The notes beneath the pieces were generated by a model that saw only the letters and a program-made list of their open reading frames with translations, did not search any database and was not told the origin of the DNA. The position numbers were made by a program, and so were the translations under genes. Of a DNA stretch of 64,000 bases, positions 13,300-25,205 are shown one piece after another (within the stretch, counting starts at the first letter, position 1; the number at the start of each line of letters is the position of its first letter). Origin of the DNA: Fragaria x ananassa (Eukaryota > Streptophyta > Magnoliopsida > Rosales > Rosaceae). The stretch lies in NCBI GenBank assembly GCA_034370585.1, contig CP139758.1, positions 23,880,001 to 23,944,000 on the forward strand, read 5' to 3'.

Positions 13300-14592
13300 T
13301 TTACGGGTTGACGTATTTCACCGTTCCGGTCATATCTTATTTAACGATTTTTTTTGCGTTTAAGGTCTCTACGTATACGTTGTCTTCAAAACGAAACTTA
13401 AACTCAACACTTGTATAAAAAAGTTACACAACATTAGTACATATATCATGAGTTTGGTGATCGGAGAAGAGGAACTGAAAACCGACCGTCAGATATGACC
13501 AGCATAACGAATTACGTGGGTGGGCAAAAATTAAGCTCCATCGGACAACGATAAGGGCTCGATCCGTCCGGTCAATCGGCGTGGTCAAACACCTAAACGG
13601 ACGGAAACGGCTATTCGACCCTCCAAATCATGTAATCTGGCCGGACCTTCAACTGAGAATAGTTTCCAATCGACGAGACGCTTACGGGGCTATAAAAATT
13701 TGATAAAAAAATATCCGGGATAGGGCTAGCACTAGGTAGAAATAAGAGAAAAATTCGTTGACCGGAACAACTAGCACCGAAATTTTATCGGAATATCTTC
13801 ATTTTTCACGGGTTGACTTATTTCACCATTCCGGTCATATCTTATTTCACGACTTTTTTGTGTTTGAGGCCTCTACGTATACGTTGTCTTCAAAACGAAA
13901 CTTAAACTCAACACTTGTATAAAAAAGTTATACAACATTAGTACATATATCGTGAGTTTGGTGATCGGAGAAGATGAACTGAAAACCGACCATCAGATAT
14001 GACCAGCATAACGAATTACATGGGTGGGCAAAAATTCAGCTCCATCGGACAACGATAAGGGCTCGATCCATCCGGTCAATCAGCGCAGTCAAACCCCTAA
14101 ACGGACAGAAACGGCTATTCGACCCTCCAAATCACGTAATATGGCCGGACCTTCAACTGAGAATAGTTTCCAATCGACGAGACTCTTACGGGGCTATAAA
14201 AATTTGGTAAAAAATAAATACCCGGGATAGGGCTACCACTAGGTAGAAATAAGAGAAAAATTCGTTGACCGGAACAACCGGCACCGAAATTTTACCGGAA
14301 TATCTTCATTTTTCACGGGTTGACTTATTTCACCGTTCCGGTCATATCTTATTTCACGACTTTTTTGCGTTTGAGGCCTCTACGTATACGTTGTCTTCAA
14401 AACGAAACTTAAACTCAACACTTGTATAAAAAAGTTATACAACATTAGTACATATATCGTGAGTTTGGTGATCGGATAAGAGGAACTGAAAACCGACCGT
14501 CAGATATGACCAGCATAACGAATTACATGGGTGGGCAAAAATTCAGCTCCATCGGACAACGATAAGGGGTCGATCCGTCCGGTTAATCGGCG
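13300..14592. repeat. Three-copy tandem repeat of about 505 bases inside the CACTA element
   Basis: The marker ACGTATACGTTGTCTTC occurs at 13371, 13875 and 14382, spacing 504 and 507 bases. The copies are very similar; the third is cut short at about 14592, just before the right subterminal array. No coding content. Confidence 0.85.
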
Positions 14593-14609
14593 TTTAAAAA
14601 GCAAGTTCA

Positions 14610-15165
14610 GTAAGGTGACGAAATAAAATATTTCGTCACCATAGTAACCTGTTACATGACGAAAAATTATTTCGTCACCTTAGAGAGACACTTTAGTGAC
14701 GAAAACATATTTCGTCACTTAACCTATCACTTACATGACGAAATGTATTTTCGTCACCTAAGTGATCAAAACTTAGGTGACGAAAATATATTTCGTCACC
14801 CCACCTATCACTTACATGACGAAATATATTTTCGTCACCTAAGTGCTCAAAACTTAGGTGACGAAAATATGTTTCGTCACCCAACCTATCACTTACATGA
14901 CGAAATTTATTTTCGTCACCTAAGTGCTCAAAACTTAGGTGACGAAAATAAATTTCGTCACCCAACATATCACTTACATGACGAAATGTATTTTCGTCAC
15001 CTAAGGTTGCTCTAAGGTGACGAAAATAGTGACGAAATAATATTTCGTCACCTTACCTTACTTAGATGACGAAAATTGTCACTGAGGTGACGAAACGGGT
15101 TTCGTCACTAAAGTGTTCTCTTAGGTGACGAATTAAAAATATTTCGTCACCTTAGAACCTTTTTC
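14610..15165. repeat. Right subterminal repeat array of the CACTA element
   Basis: Dense alternating copies of TTAGGTGACGAAA and TTTCGTCACC, roughly every 20-60 bases in both orientations. The periodicity creates long accidental open frames on both strands, which are not genes. Confidence 0.85.
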
Positions 15166-15173
15166 TAGTAGTG

Positions 15174-18100
15174 TTATGAAGTTTTCCGGTACGTCATGGT
15201 CTTTTTATATATATAATAAGGTTAATCATACTAATTAGGTATTTAAGCAAGTATAAAAAGGTACTGGTGCTGTCTTTATTAAAGAGGGAGGCCAGGGGAA
15301 AGGTGCTAAGAATCCTAAGATATCTATTTTGGGTGGTGAAGATAGTAATTAACCTCGATCTAAAAAGAAGTTAGCTTAACAAAAATGTATGCAGGATGAC
15401 AACACACAAAGACAAAAGAAAGAGATGACTTTCGAAGTGAATTACTCATCACCCATATCATGCTCTTAGAAAACATCACTACTTCAATGAGATCTGTATA
15501 GCTATAACTGGTTGGTCTTTAAATAGAGTATATATATATATATAGAAGTGCTATTACACGTACGGTTGGTCTTAGACAGGAAAGGTTGATCTATTAACAA
15601 AACCATATTTGTTGATCTATATATAATTGTGCGACGTACATTAACTAAATTTTAACAATACAGTCACATTTGTTGAACATTAATTAATAGATGTATGACA
15701 GAGAAATCATAGCTATATCCATCAACACTCATTCTCTCATTCGAGTTAGTATTCTCTCGTTAGATTTGTTCTTTTCTCACCTAATTTAACGTTTGTTTTC
15801 AGGAGCGACAAAATTTAATCGGATTCTTTATAAAGATCATAATTAAGCTCTTCTTGAAATATTTTTTTTAGGTTCAATAATTTAATTATTTCTAAACCAA
15901 AAAATTTCGATAAAGAAAATTTTCACAAAACAATATGAGAAATTTGCTATACTACAATTTATAATTATTATTTTACATACTACTCATTAAAGGTTAATTA
16001 ATAAAATAAAATAATGATATCACAAAACAAACACAGCACCAGTAAAAAGCATGATAAAACAATATGATTGGTGATCAAGATTTATTTTGTGGATATGATT
16101 CCCCTAATTAAGCAAGTCCCACTTTTTTGTTTCATTTTTTTGAAAGGAAGCAAGTCCCGCTTAGTTGGAAGAGGTTGAAGGAATGGATACCCGGGGGATT
16201 TCTCGAAAACCAAGGGCACATTCGCCACTTTAGACTAACCTGAGGAAAAGCTTCATGGTACCGGGTCATATCACGTTTACTAAAAAAGAAAGTTTCCTTT
16301 TTCATTTCCAAGGAATAAGGTTACTAGATGAGGAAATTGGCGTGTGCACCCCAATTAGTATGCCAACCCTGACCTGACCTGACCCTCTCTCTTTTTTTTA
16401 TTTTTTATATATTATTTTTTGGTAAAAATTATGAAATGAAACCAAGTACTATGTGAGAAGATCCTATCTGCCGATTGAGAAGTTTGTCCCTCACCTGATC
16501 AAAGGGACAAGTTCCAAAGTTGGCACTATCAAAACCCACTTGATGAAGTTCCAGGAGATACCCAGAAATAGTAGCTAGGCACCATGACTCTACAATTCAA
16601 CCACATATATCCACTTGATAACTTACAAAGCAACAACATATTTGTAAAGATTTTATCAATAGAGTCAAAAATTCTTGGTTTCTGCTTAGAACACTTGATG
16701 GCAAGTCTCTTTATCGTTTGTATTACTCTTTCATGATCAGATAGAAGCTCATCTGTATTTTGAAAATTTTAACTGTATTTTAAATTCATTTGTAGAGAGA
16801 ACATCGAGCACCAATAATAGCATGACCCACTTGTGCAGTATATATTATATCATATTTATCATCAATTTAAATAATATTTTAAAATATTGATAATTCGATG
16901 TTTTGAATATAACATAAATCTATGTACTCGATTGAGCATAACGACAAAATGACATATGAGTTGTCGCACCCTTATGCGTCTGAATATAAATTTCAACTCA
17001 AATTATAATGAGACTATCTTGTCACACACTTTGTGAAATTTCTCATAAAATATGATTGTCGGTTCCGTATGAACAACGCATTGTGTCAAATCAAACTTTA
17101 TGGGTAAGCCAACTATTTTGGGTAGAAATTTCCTATGTCTAAAAACTCCTTATAGCCATTGGAAAAATCGCTTCAAAGAATGAGAAAGAATGGTGGTGGA
17201 GATTTTACAATGGATACAAGAGTTTAATTAGTACAAGGAAGTTCAAGAAATTTACAAACAGAATGACCTATTATTTTTAGGAAAAGAATCTGAAAATACG
17301 AAACTCCTCTCTCCCAATTGAGAACACCCGACTGCTACCTGGAGCAGAAAACAGTTGGCAGTCCAAAACCCACTTGCACTTTTAATCCAAGGCCATATGC
17401 AGAGAGTTCAGTAGGCCAAGCAGCATGGCCGTCGCCTCTACCATACTAAACTTGGTAACTTTCCGTTTATCACTGGTGTGATTTGTGATTTTACTCTGAA
17501 CTAACCACTCATTAACTATCTCGATCACCACTCTGAATTTAGTGCCTTTTGTTGAAGTCTTAAAGACTTGATCTTGTGTTTAAGATGACATTATATTTAG
17601 CACCATTAAGATAAATCAACTATATATATTAAATATATCATTTTCTATCATACAAATTTTATTTTATTTTAGAAGAACATGTACTTCATAAACTATAACC
17701 TATAACTTATCATATTCGGTAACTAGTTCTATTGAGTCTGAAGACGCTAGCATTCAACCTGAAGATGAGGAATTGTTTGTGTTTTTTTTTTCTTCTTCTC
17801 TTGTTTTCGTTGTTGATGCTTCATATATATCTTTATTCATTATTTCTCATGTCGATTTTGTATATAAATTTCTGTGCCTAGTCACTCACTTATACTTGAT
17901 TTTTTTTTCATCGACGTCGGATCGGAGTTGTTTCCAAGTAATAGAAGTTTGAAGGTACTTAATGTGATTTTTTTTTTTTAGTTGGTGATTTTATTTTCCT
18001 TGAATCTATACTTTCAGAACAAATGATATTAATGTGAAGGTTTTCTTCAAAAAATATATATATATTTTTTTGGTTTTGGAGTTCACTAGCTATTGGAAGA

Positions 18101-19299
18101 GCATAATATTGTGTAAAGTAAATTTAAAATTAAAAACTATATATATGTGCGGGAAGGAGGGATGAGAAGAGAATATATATATGATGAACAAAGCAAATTT
18201 GAAATTGAAAAAATATAAGTAGGCTTGTAGGGTGAGAAGAAAATGTAGGGTGAACAAAGTAGAATTGGAAAAAGTGTATTTTAGGCATTGTACATGGGTG
18301 AACAAAATAGACTTGCAATTAAAAATATATAAATAAGGTGTGAAGAAAATATGGGGTGAGCACAATAGTTTGTGGGGTAGCAATAGACGCACTCTTAAGT
18401 TAAATCAACTATATATACTATTAAATATATCATTTTCTATCATACATATCCAAAGTTAGAGTCATTTGCATAAGATAATTTATACTATATTGAAAACATA
18501 TACGTACATATAAGTGCATATATATGTGACTTGATCTCGTGAACCGATAATATGAAACTAAATTGTCACAATTTGCTTTATTTAATTATAAAAATCAAAT
18601 GAGTCGATATTTTCTTTTTCATTTATTGTTATGCATGTACTTTATGAAAAGAATTTATAGCTAGAACTAATTAACGATTCTCTGTGTCTAGCATATTGTG
18701 TCGTGTCAAACTTTATAAGTGGAACACACAATTATGCAGCAGGAGTTTCTTCCTATGTCTCTAGTCAATGCTTGCACCACTTCAAAAACTTGCTTCATTG
18801 AGATCGGTGTTAGTTGTTACGGTAAAATCAAATAAATTAAACAAAAATATTTTTGCCTTGTGAAATAATTATAATTTTTTATCTGAATGAAATAATTATA
18901 ATTAATTAGTCTTTGTATCAAAATAAGTACGTATAAGCTATAATTCCCAAATTGAATTGATTGTAATCGATCAGCTAATGCAATGGTTTTCTTCAAGCTC
19001 TCTCCGAAGCTTTCAACCCTCGGTCTCTTCTTCCCATGATGAAGTATAGATACTTTGCTAATTACAGATCGACTTTGTCCCGGAAAGAAACGAATTCTAA
19101 AGTTAGTATCAAGTATCAACCATGTATAGATCCACCAGCTTGCACATCATGATGTAGTGGACTAGTTTTCAATCCTTAGTCATGAGTTGCTTAGTTTTTC
19201 GACAAAGAAAGTCAGTTAATTACATAGTTCACATGCTTTTGCAAAAGGTGGTAAGAAAAGACATCCATCATCTTCCTTAAAGAACTACTGCATGTAGTG
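15174..19299. other. Intergenic, AT-rich
   Basis: No gene recognised. Two near-identical direct repeats of about 50 bases (17606-17656 and 18395-18448) flank a block containing degenerate copies of a GGGTGAACAAAGTAGA-like unit at about 18182, 18249, 18296 and 18354. This could be the remains of an unclassified element. Confidence 0.5.
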
Positions 19300-20462
19300 G
19301 AAATTATTAAATTAGAAGTTAGTATGTTTTCAAGGTTCGAAAGAAGAGCGGAAGTATTCGAACGAATAATTTAATTACTCGAAAACGTTTCTTTTAAAGG
19401 GTCAAAGAGTTGAGTTTTCTTTATTGAGTTCCTCGGAAAAACTTATTTCATCAAAGTTGTAGAGCACGATGATACGAGTTCGTAGACATGCGGCACACGT
19501 AAAACATATATCGTATGAAGAAGTTATGGTTAGCGAAAGTTTTTAGTTTTGGAAATTCTTGGTATAAATAGATAATTTTCTCATTTAGCCTTTATATTTC
19601 CAGAAACCCATTTCCTCCCCTCTCCTTTTTCTCTCTTGGGCCGCACGCCCGCACCCTAATTATTCAAGTTTTTCATCCGACTGACCCGAACCCGACGAAC
19701 TTAGGCCGACCCAGACGACGAGACCAGCCAGAATCTCTTCGTGTCCTCTATGTGAGCTCCCTTGTGGTGGTGGCTTTTACCAATTCAAACCCAAGCAAAC
19801 GAATCAAAGACGCACAATGGAGCGACGACGATTGACCCAACTTGCTCTGATCGATTTCAGCGTCTCCCAGCAACAGCGCTAGCCCAGTTAGCTTTGTCCC
19901 ATCCTTCTTGCCCTCTCTACGGTTGTCATCGACGTTGATTCTCACTCACAAGTTGCTGGGTCAGAATCTCAGATCCACATCGGCTTTTGAGGTGTTTTAA
20001 TTTTCGATCGAATTGGCTTTGGCCACAGGTGATTCACGGAGTTTGGCTTATCCTTGGCTTCATATTAAGTGAAGACGCAACGGGACTGTGAAGTGAGTAA
20101 ATCTCACTTGGTTCATGAAGGAACCGATTTATTTTAGAGTAAATGACACTTTAGTACTAATTTTAAAGATTTATTACCCATTCCAATGAAAAACTCTTTA
20201 CCAACCTCATTCCAATGAATTCTAATAAAATGACGTCATTACCCTTGACCTCATTTAACTCTCTTTCTCTGTTTCTCACTTTCTCCTCTCTTATCCCGAT
20301 CAAAAACTCTCTCTCTCTCTCTCTCTCTCTCATCTCCTCTCTTTTCTTTCATCTTATTCTGACCTCTCTCTCTCTCTCTCTCCCTCTTTGGCCGATGCCG
20401 TCTCCTCTCTCGTCGCCACCAAGCCGCGAGACATCGCTATCTTTGTGAGAAGTACGGTGACG

Positions 20463-21195
20463 ATGGACTCCAGTAGGTCCCCCCACACCCGATCCAACTC
20501 CCTACCCGACCCGAGCTCCAGCAGCAGCACCAGCCAGAGCCTCGCCTCCATCCTCAACAACCCCAATGCCTCCTCCTCCTCCTCCTCCTGGTCCGCCTGG
20601 TGGTCCTCCTCCGCCTCCGTCGTCGCCCCGCCCGAATTCCTCCCCCTCCTCCCCAAATCCGCCTCCGACTCCCTCACCCGATCCGACTTCCAGCCCTACC
20701 TCTCCTCCATCTCCGATCAATACAACCGCTTCGACGACATACTCAACCACCTCAAGAAGGAGAATCTCGACGACCTTGACTCCATCGGCGGCCAGGGCGA
20801 GGCTCTCATCGCGTGTCTCCGTGAAGTCCCCGCCCTCTATTTCAAGGACTTCGCTCTCGAGGACGGCACCACCTTCAAGTCGGCGTGCCCGTTCTCCGAA
20901 GAAGCTGACGCATTACCTGGACGTGGTGGAGCTTCACCTGGTGAAGGAGATCTCGCTGCGATCGAACTCGTTTTTCAAGGCACAAGGACAGCTGGAGGAC
21001 TTGAATGTGAAGATCGTGGAGGGATGCAATCAGATAAGGGAGCTCAAGGAGACCATTTCGTTGTTGGATGTGGATTTGGTGGACTCGGCTAGGCAGATTC
21101 AAGAGCTCAATGTTACCAGGAGTAATTTGTTGGCTCTGCAACAGAAACTGAGGCTCATTCTATATGTCAACCAAGCTCTTTCGACACTTAAACTG
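20463..21195 (+). pseudogene. VPS54: Truncated, frameshifted 5' fragment of VPS54 (GARP complex subunit)
   Basis: VPS54 is a subunit of the GARP tether that captures endosome-derived vesicles at the trans-Golgi. The fragment starts with a serine-rich N-terminus containing SLASILNNP and reads through RSDFQPYLSSISDQYNRF, GQGEALIACLREVPALYF and FALEDGTTFKSACPFS. At about 20898 the frame breaks. The next base-shifted frame continues KLTHYLDVVELHLVKEISLR, GQLEDLNVKIVEGC, LVDSARQIQELN and KLRLILYVNQALSTLKL, ending at a donor (GTAATG) at 21196. A short conserved stretch before KLTHYL is missing, so a small deletion probably caused the frameshift. Of a protein normally about 1,000 residues long only about 240 are present, and I find no later exons. 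The retained splice donor argues against a processed retrocopy. Confidence 0.86.
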
Positions 21196-21231
21196 GTAAT
21201 GCATATGGATTTTTGTATGTTAATGACAATT

Positions 21232-22290
21232 GTTTACTGGGGGTAGTAAACTTTATTTTTTCGCATCTAAGTTGATTTTTCTCCTTTTTAATGTGAATTG
21301 TGGCGTTGGAGCTACTGTTTTGCAAGTTTACTACCCCTGAGTAAAAGTTTACTCGGGGTAGTAATCTTCATTTTTTCGCATCAAAGTTGATTTTTCTCCT
21401 TTTCAATGTGAATTGTGGCATTTGAGCTACTGTTTTGCAAGTTTACTACCCCCAGTAAAAGTTTACTAGGGGTAGTAATCTTCATTTTTTCGCATCTAAG
21501 TTGATTTTTCTCATTTTCAATGTGAATTGTGGCATTGGAGCTACTGTTTTGCAAGTTTACTACCCCCAGTAAAAGTTTATTAGGGGTAATAATCTTCATT
21601 TTTTCGCATCTAAGTTGATTTTTCTCCTTTTCAATGTGAATTATGGCATTGGAGATACTGCTTTGCAAGTTTACTACCCCCAGTAAAAGTTTACTAGGGG
21701 TAGTAATCTTCATTTTTTCGCATCTAAGTTGATTTTTCTCCTTTTCAATGTGAATTGTGGCATTAGAGCTACTGTTTTGCAAGTTTACTACCCCCAGTAA
21801 AAGTTTACTAGGGGTAGTAATCTTCAGTTTTTCGCATCTAAGTTAATTTTTCTCCTTTTCAATGTAAATTGTGGCATTGGAGCTACTGTTTTGCAAGTTT
21901 ACTACCCCCAGTAAAAGTTTACTAGGGGTAGTAATCTTCATTTTTTCGCATCTAAGTTGATTTTTCTCCTTTTCAATGTGAATTGTGGCATTGGAGCTAC
22001 TGTTTTGCAAGTTTACTACCCCCAGTAAAAGTTTACTAGGGGTAGTAATCTTCATTTTTTCGCATCTAAGTTGATTTTTCTCCTTTTCAATGTGAATTGT
22101 GGCATTGGAGCTACTGTTTTGCAAGTTTACTACCCCCAGTAAAAGTTTACTAGGGGTAGTAATCTTCATTTTTTCACATCTAAGTTGATTTTTCTCCTTT
22201 TCAATGTGAATTGTGGCATTGGAGCTACTGTTTTGCAAGTTTACTACCCCTAGTAAAAGTTTACTAGGGGTAGTAATCTTCATTTTTTTG
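21232..22290. repeat. 114-bp minisatellite with a hairpin in each unit (about nine copies)
   Basis: GTTTACTNGGGGTAGTAA recurs at 21347, 21461, 21575, 21689, 21803, 21917, 22031, 22145 and 22259, exactly 114 bases apart, with a more diverged copy from 21232. Each unit contains TTACTACCCC and, after a short gap, GGGGTAGTAA. With the flanking AGTAAA/TTTACT the arms are 17 bases around a 2-base loop, with one mismatch in most copies and none in the last (arms at about 22235-22280). Because 114 is divisible by three, the minus strand stays open as a 38-residue repeat. It follows directly on the VPS54 splice donor. Confidence 0.95.
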
Positions 22291-23929
22291 CCGGTATGCT
22301 TTTGGCAAGATCCGGTGGGTTTTGGTGACATTTTTTTCAAAAAAATCCAATGAGACTCCGGCATCTCCGGCGATTTTCCGATCACCATCAATTTTCCGGC
22401 GACCGGTGACCGGAATCCGGCAACCGGTGTTCGGCGACAGGAATCCGGTGACCGGTGCCGGTGTCCGGTGTGATTCCGGGAAAGTCTTCCCTACTTCTTT
22501 TTCATTTTTTCTCTTTAAATAAAGGGTAAGGGTAAAAAAGTGTTTTAAAATATCAATTTATTATATTTTAATAAAGATTTGTGTATTTAGGCTTAAAATA
22601 AGTACCTTGTATTCAAATGGACTAAGAAAAAAGATTATCATTGAAATGGGGTTTAACTTTTTCTATTTTGTGCATTAGGGCTTTTTCCCTTTACTTTATA
22701 TTTCATTTATAGTGAATGGTGAAATTGTTTTTCTTGGAAACTAAGTTAATTTTGTTTTAAAAACAAATGAACTTGATCGACTGCGGTTCATGAATAAGTA
22801 AAATGATTTTCATATAAAAATGATTTTTAAGAGTTTTGCAAATATAGACTATAAATGGTAATAGTCGTGATTATGGGTGAATGCCTATTATGTGTATAAT
22901 TATGCTTGTGAAACATACGCCTTAATTGATGTGGTATCGTGAGGAAGGTGAATAATAGTTGGATTATCTCTGGTTAATGTATGAAGGTACCACTCTTATT
23001 GGAATGCATTTTATCTTGTGATCGAATGTTTTTATTTATGGAAGAGTTTTGAGTCGAGTTGAAAGTCATGTGTGACTTTGTGATTGTTCCTTAGTGACGA
23101 AGAGATCTTTACCTGTGTGACGGTTTAGATCTTCCTTAGTGGCGAAATGATCTTTCCCAGTTAGGATGAATCAATTAGAGCTCTAGTCTGTTGTCGTTTG
23201 TGGAATGGAGGATGACATTGTGTCATTGTGCTCATGTGTGCATGTGTCCTTTAAATTGGAAGGAGAGTATGTGCCTTTCCTTGAGTGTTATTGTCCAGAA
23301 GACATGATTTTCTGGAGTTTAAAGTTGTGGGTTTACAAGAATGATTTTTGATTTGATTTTGAGTTTTTGGGTTTTCTTACTTATTTGTATTTGATGAACT
23401 CTCTTGCTTTTAGGTAAATTCCTTAACTAAGTTTTCAACCCAGGAATTACTAATTTTTCCTTATGTGATTATATTTTCAGCTGTATGTATTCTTGCTTAA
23501 ACCTTGTTGTTTTTAATTATTTTCTCAACTTATGGAAGTTATCTGTAATTGTTGTACGAATCATTTCAATTTGATATACTCATACGAGCGTTAAGCTTAC
23601 TGGGTTTGTTGTTTTACAACCCGGTGCACCAACTAATAGTGTAATCGATTCTTCCTATAGATCTGGACGAGCAAGATTGAGTTGGAGATATTAGGGGTAG
23701 ATTTATTAGGTGCAAGACTTTTTGGTTATTGTTTTGTCGGTTTGCAATATGCTCTAGAGAGCGTTACATTTTATTTGATGTATCAAGCTTAAGTGAAACA
23801 AAGACATGTAATATTTGACTTATGAGTCTATTTTGACATTTATAAGTTGTTGGTCTTTGAGTTTAGTTGTTTGAGCTAATGAAAGGTATTTTTGGGTTAT
23901 TTGTGGGGTTTTTGTTGTTGTGAGAAATG

Positions 23930-24835
23930 AATAATTCATTAATCAAGGGACGAGCCCAAATTATAAAGCTTGCAAACTCGAGACCAAAAAACTACAAATA
24001 ACAAAGAGCATGAGTCTCCAACTCAATCAAACTAGAAAGAGTGAAAGAAAACCAACAACTCACTATACTACGGCACAATGGTCCAACATCTGAATACATA
24101 AATGCACCAATACTAACAAATCTACCACACACATCACCCATGCATGCTAGCATTGTCATCGCCATCGCTGACAACAGTTGTGAGTAAGTGAGGAGTAATA
24201 AATCAGAGCGTTAATGCCCGAGTACCTGACACCAAACGAATCTCAAAGCACAAATCATATGGTAACCCATTACCCAGATAAATAGCTCCCTCAAAACAGT
24301 ACCATACAAACCACCAATAACCCAAGCTATGAAGAAGCTAAGGCTGACGAGAGAAGACCGAAAACCATAACGATATTAAAAAAATTGGGGGGGGGGGGTG
24401 ATGAACCCACGCGTGAGCACACATAATCTAATAAGTAAGTTCGAAGTTGCACTTTAAGCATGCAGCCATACAAGCTCTCATGGAAGATAACAATGGAAGT
24501 CGACGGATTGTTTTGGTGTTAGGTGACCAAAAATCTGAAAAAAAGTTGCGATTGTTTGACATTGGTATGAGGAACCAAGTCCTTCCAATATGGACATAGA
24601 TAGTATAATCCACATAGGAGAAAAAAAAAACGCACCACGGGTGACTTGGGCCCAAAAACTAGAGCCCGAAATAATTGTAGACACTAAATAACAAAGTTGT
24701 TTAACATAGGTACCTCATATGGGCCACCAAAGACCCAGACCCAGGTCGTGACCCAGCCACCCAGGCCCATGCCCAGGCCAAAATAGCATAAGGCCAAATT
24801 CATCTGAATAGTATCCATGCCCATGCAGCAAAACA
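23930..24835 (-). mobile_element. Possible insertion within the LTR, unclassified
   Basis: This block separates LTR-like text ending near 23925 from LTR-like text resuming near 24850. It has no recognisable coding domain; a run of ten G at 24390-24399 and short open frames are all I see. A decayed LINE is possible but not shown. Confidence 0.25.
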
Positions 24836-24959
24836 GATCTCATCCCTCCTAGATTTCGTCGACCGGGTTATTTGAGGGCTTATCATGTCTCGGATTTGAA
24901 TATTTAGTTATTTAAAATTTGGGGTGTGAAATGCTTTCTCTGTCCTATGTAGATGGCGC

Positions 24960-25205
24960 GTATTTTGCTTGGTCAAATGGTTGCAAACTTCTACTGGCAG
25001 GATGAAATTAAATGTCGTCAGATTTATTTTCCAGCGGCAACATAGTAGGAAAACTGTTTTATTGGACATTATGATATCTAATCGAGTTACGTATCTAGCT
25101 ATATTTCAATTATATCCTCGTTGCGACAAAGCAAATAAAGTTGCCTTTAGAGCAGTACTCTTTGTTAGTTTGCTAGTTGTTGTATGTTAGAATTGTTCTT
25201 TGTTA
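24960..25205 (+). repeat. Dispersed repeat, copy 2 (possible LINE relic)
   Basis: Counterpart of 4205-4460. It has an open stretch of 73 codons containing CDKANKVA and a hydrophobic end, reminiscent of the C-terminal end of LINE RNase H domains. No reverse-transcriptase motifs are nearby. Confidence 0.3.

Larger units (their letters stand above)
8430..15173 (-). mobile_element. Non-autonomous CACTA transposon carrying captured PLAA exons
   Basis: The element begins CACTACTAGAAAAA and ends with the reverse complement TTTTTCTAGTAGTG, the terminal repeat type of the plant CACTA (En/Spm) superfamily. The bases TTAT flank both ends; CACTA usually makes a 3-base duplication, so the fourth base may be chance. 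Subterminal arrays of TTAGCTGACGAAA and its complement fill about 8440-8880 on the left and 14600-15165 on the right, with a further copy near 13015-13040. No TNP2-type transposase gene is visible. The interior holds a possible TNPA-like last exon (9089-9229), four exons of a PLAA-like gene (10161-11743), a CT-rich (minus-strand) block at 12520-12900, and a three-copy repeat of about 505 bases (13300-14592). Gene remnants read on the minus strand. It probably moved with transposase supplied in trans. Confidence 0.88.
20140..22690 (+). mobile_element. Possible transposon insertion carrying a VPS54 fragment
   Basis: The flanking LTR-like blocks stop near 20140 and resume near 22690. The left boundary begins AGTAAATGACACTTTAG and, read inward, reaches ACCCATTCCAATGA. 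The right boundary, read inward on the opposite strand, begins AGTAAAGGGAAAAAG and reaches ACCCCATTTCAATGA, so there are degenerate terminal inverted repeats. The junction sequence TTTATTTTA / TTTATATTT could be a decayed 9-base duplication as made by Mutator-like elements. Inside are a CT-rich leader (20260-20400), the VPS54 piece, a 114-bp minisatellite and a CCGG-rich tract (22290-22480). A Pack-MULE is the best guess, not proved. Confidence 0.4.
19300..24912 (+). mobile_element. Probable large LTR (solo or truncated), interrupted by insertions
   Basis: From about 19300 to 20140 and again from about 22690 to 23930 the sequence has the style of a long plant LTR without coding content. Landmarks are AAGTTGTAGAGCACGATGA near 19455, paired CTTCCTTAGTGGCGAAATGAT-type blocks near 23090-23150, and TTACTGGGTTTGTTG with ACAACCCGGTGCACC near 23600-23630. 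Near 24850-24910 the text GACCGGGTTATTTGAGGGC and GGGGTGTGA resembles the end of such LTRs. The two main blocks appear continuous if the VPS54-bearing insertion is removed. The family assignment rests on recollection of similar plant LTRs, and exact ends are uncertain. Confidence 0.45.

Noticed and set aside
14656..15015. Open frames of 119 and 91 codons on opposite strands with repeating FRHLTYHLHDE-like units
   Set aside because: They are translations of the alternating subterminal motif array of the CACTA element, open on both strands because of the motif periodicity.
20566..21246. 226-codon proline/serine-rich frame overlapping the VPS54 fragment
   Set aside because: An alternative reading of the GC-rich VPS54 exon. 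Its second half matches VPS54 only because of the frameshift; the first half is a shadow.
21381..22391. Long minus-strand frames made of 38-residue repeats
   Set aside because: They follow from the 114-base unit being divisible by three; there is no start context, promoter or family resemblance, and the frame is broken at about 21783-21842.
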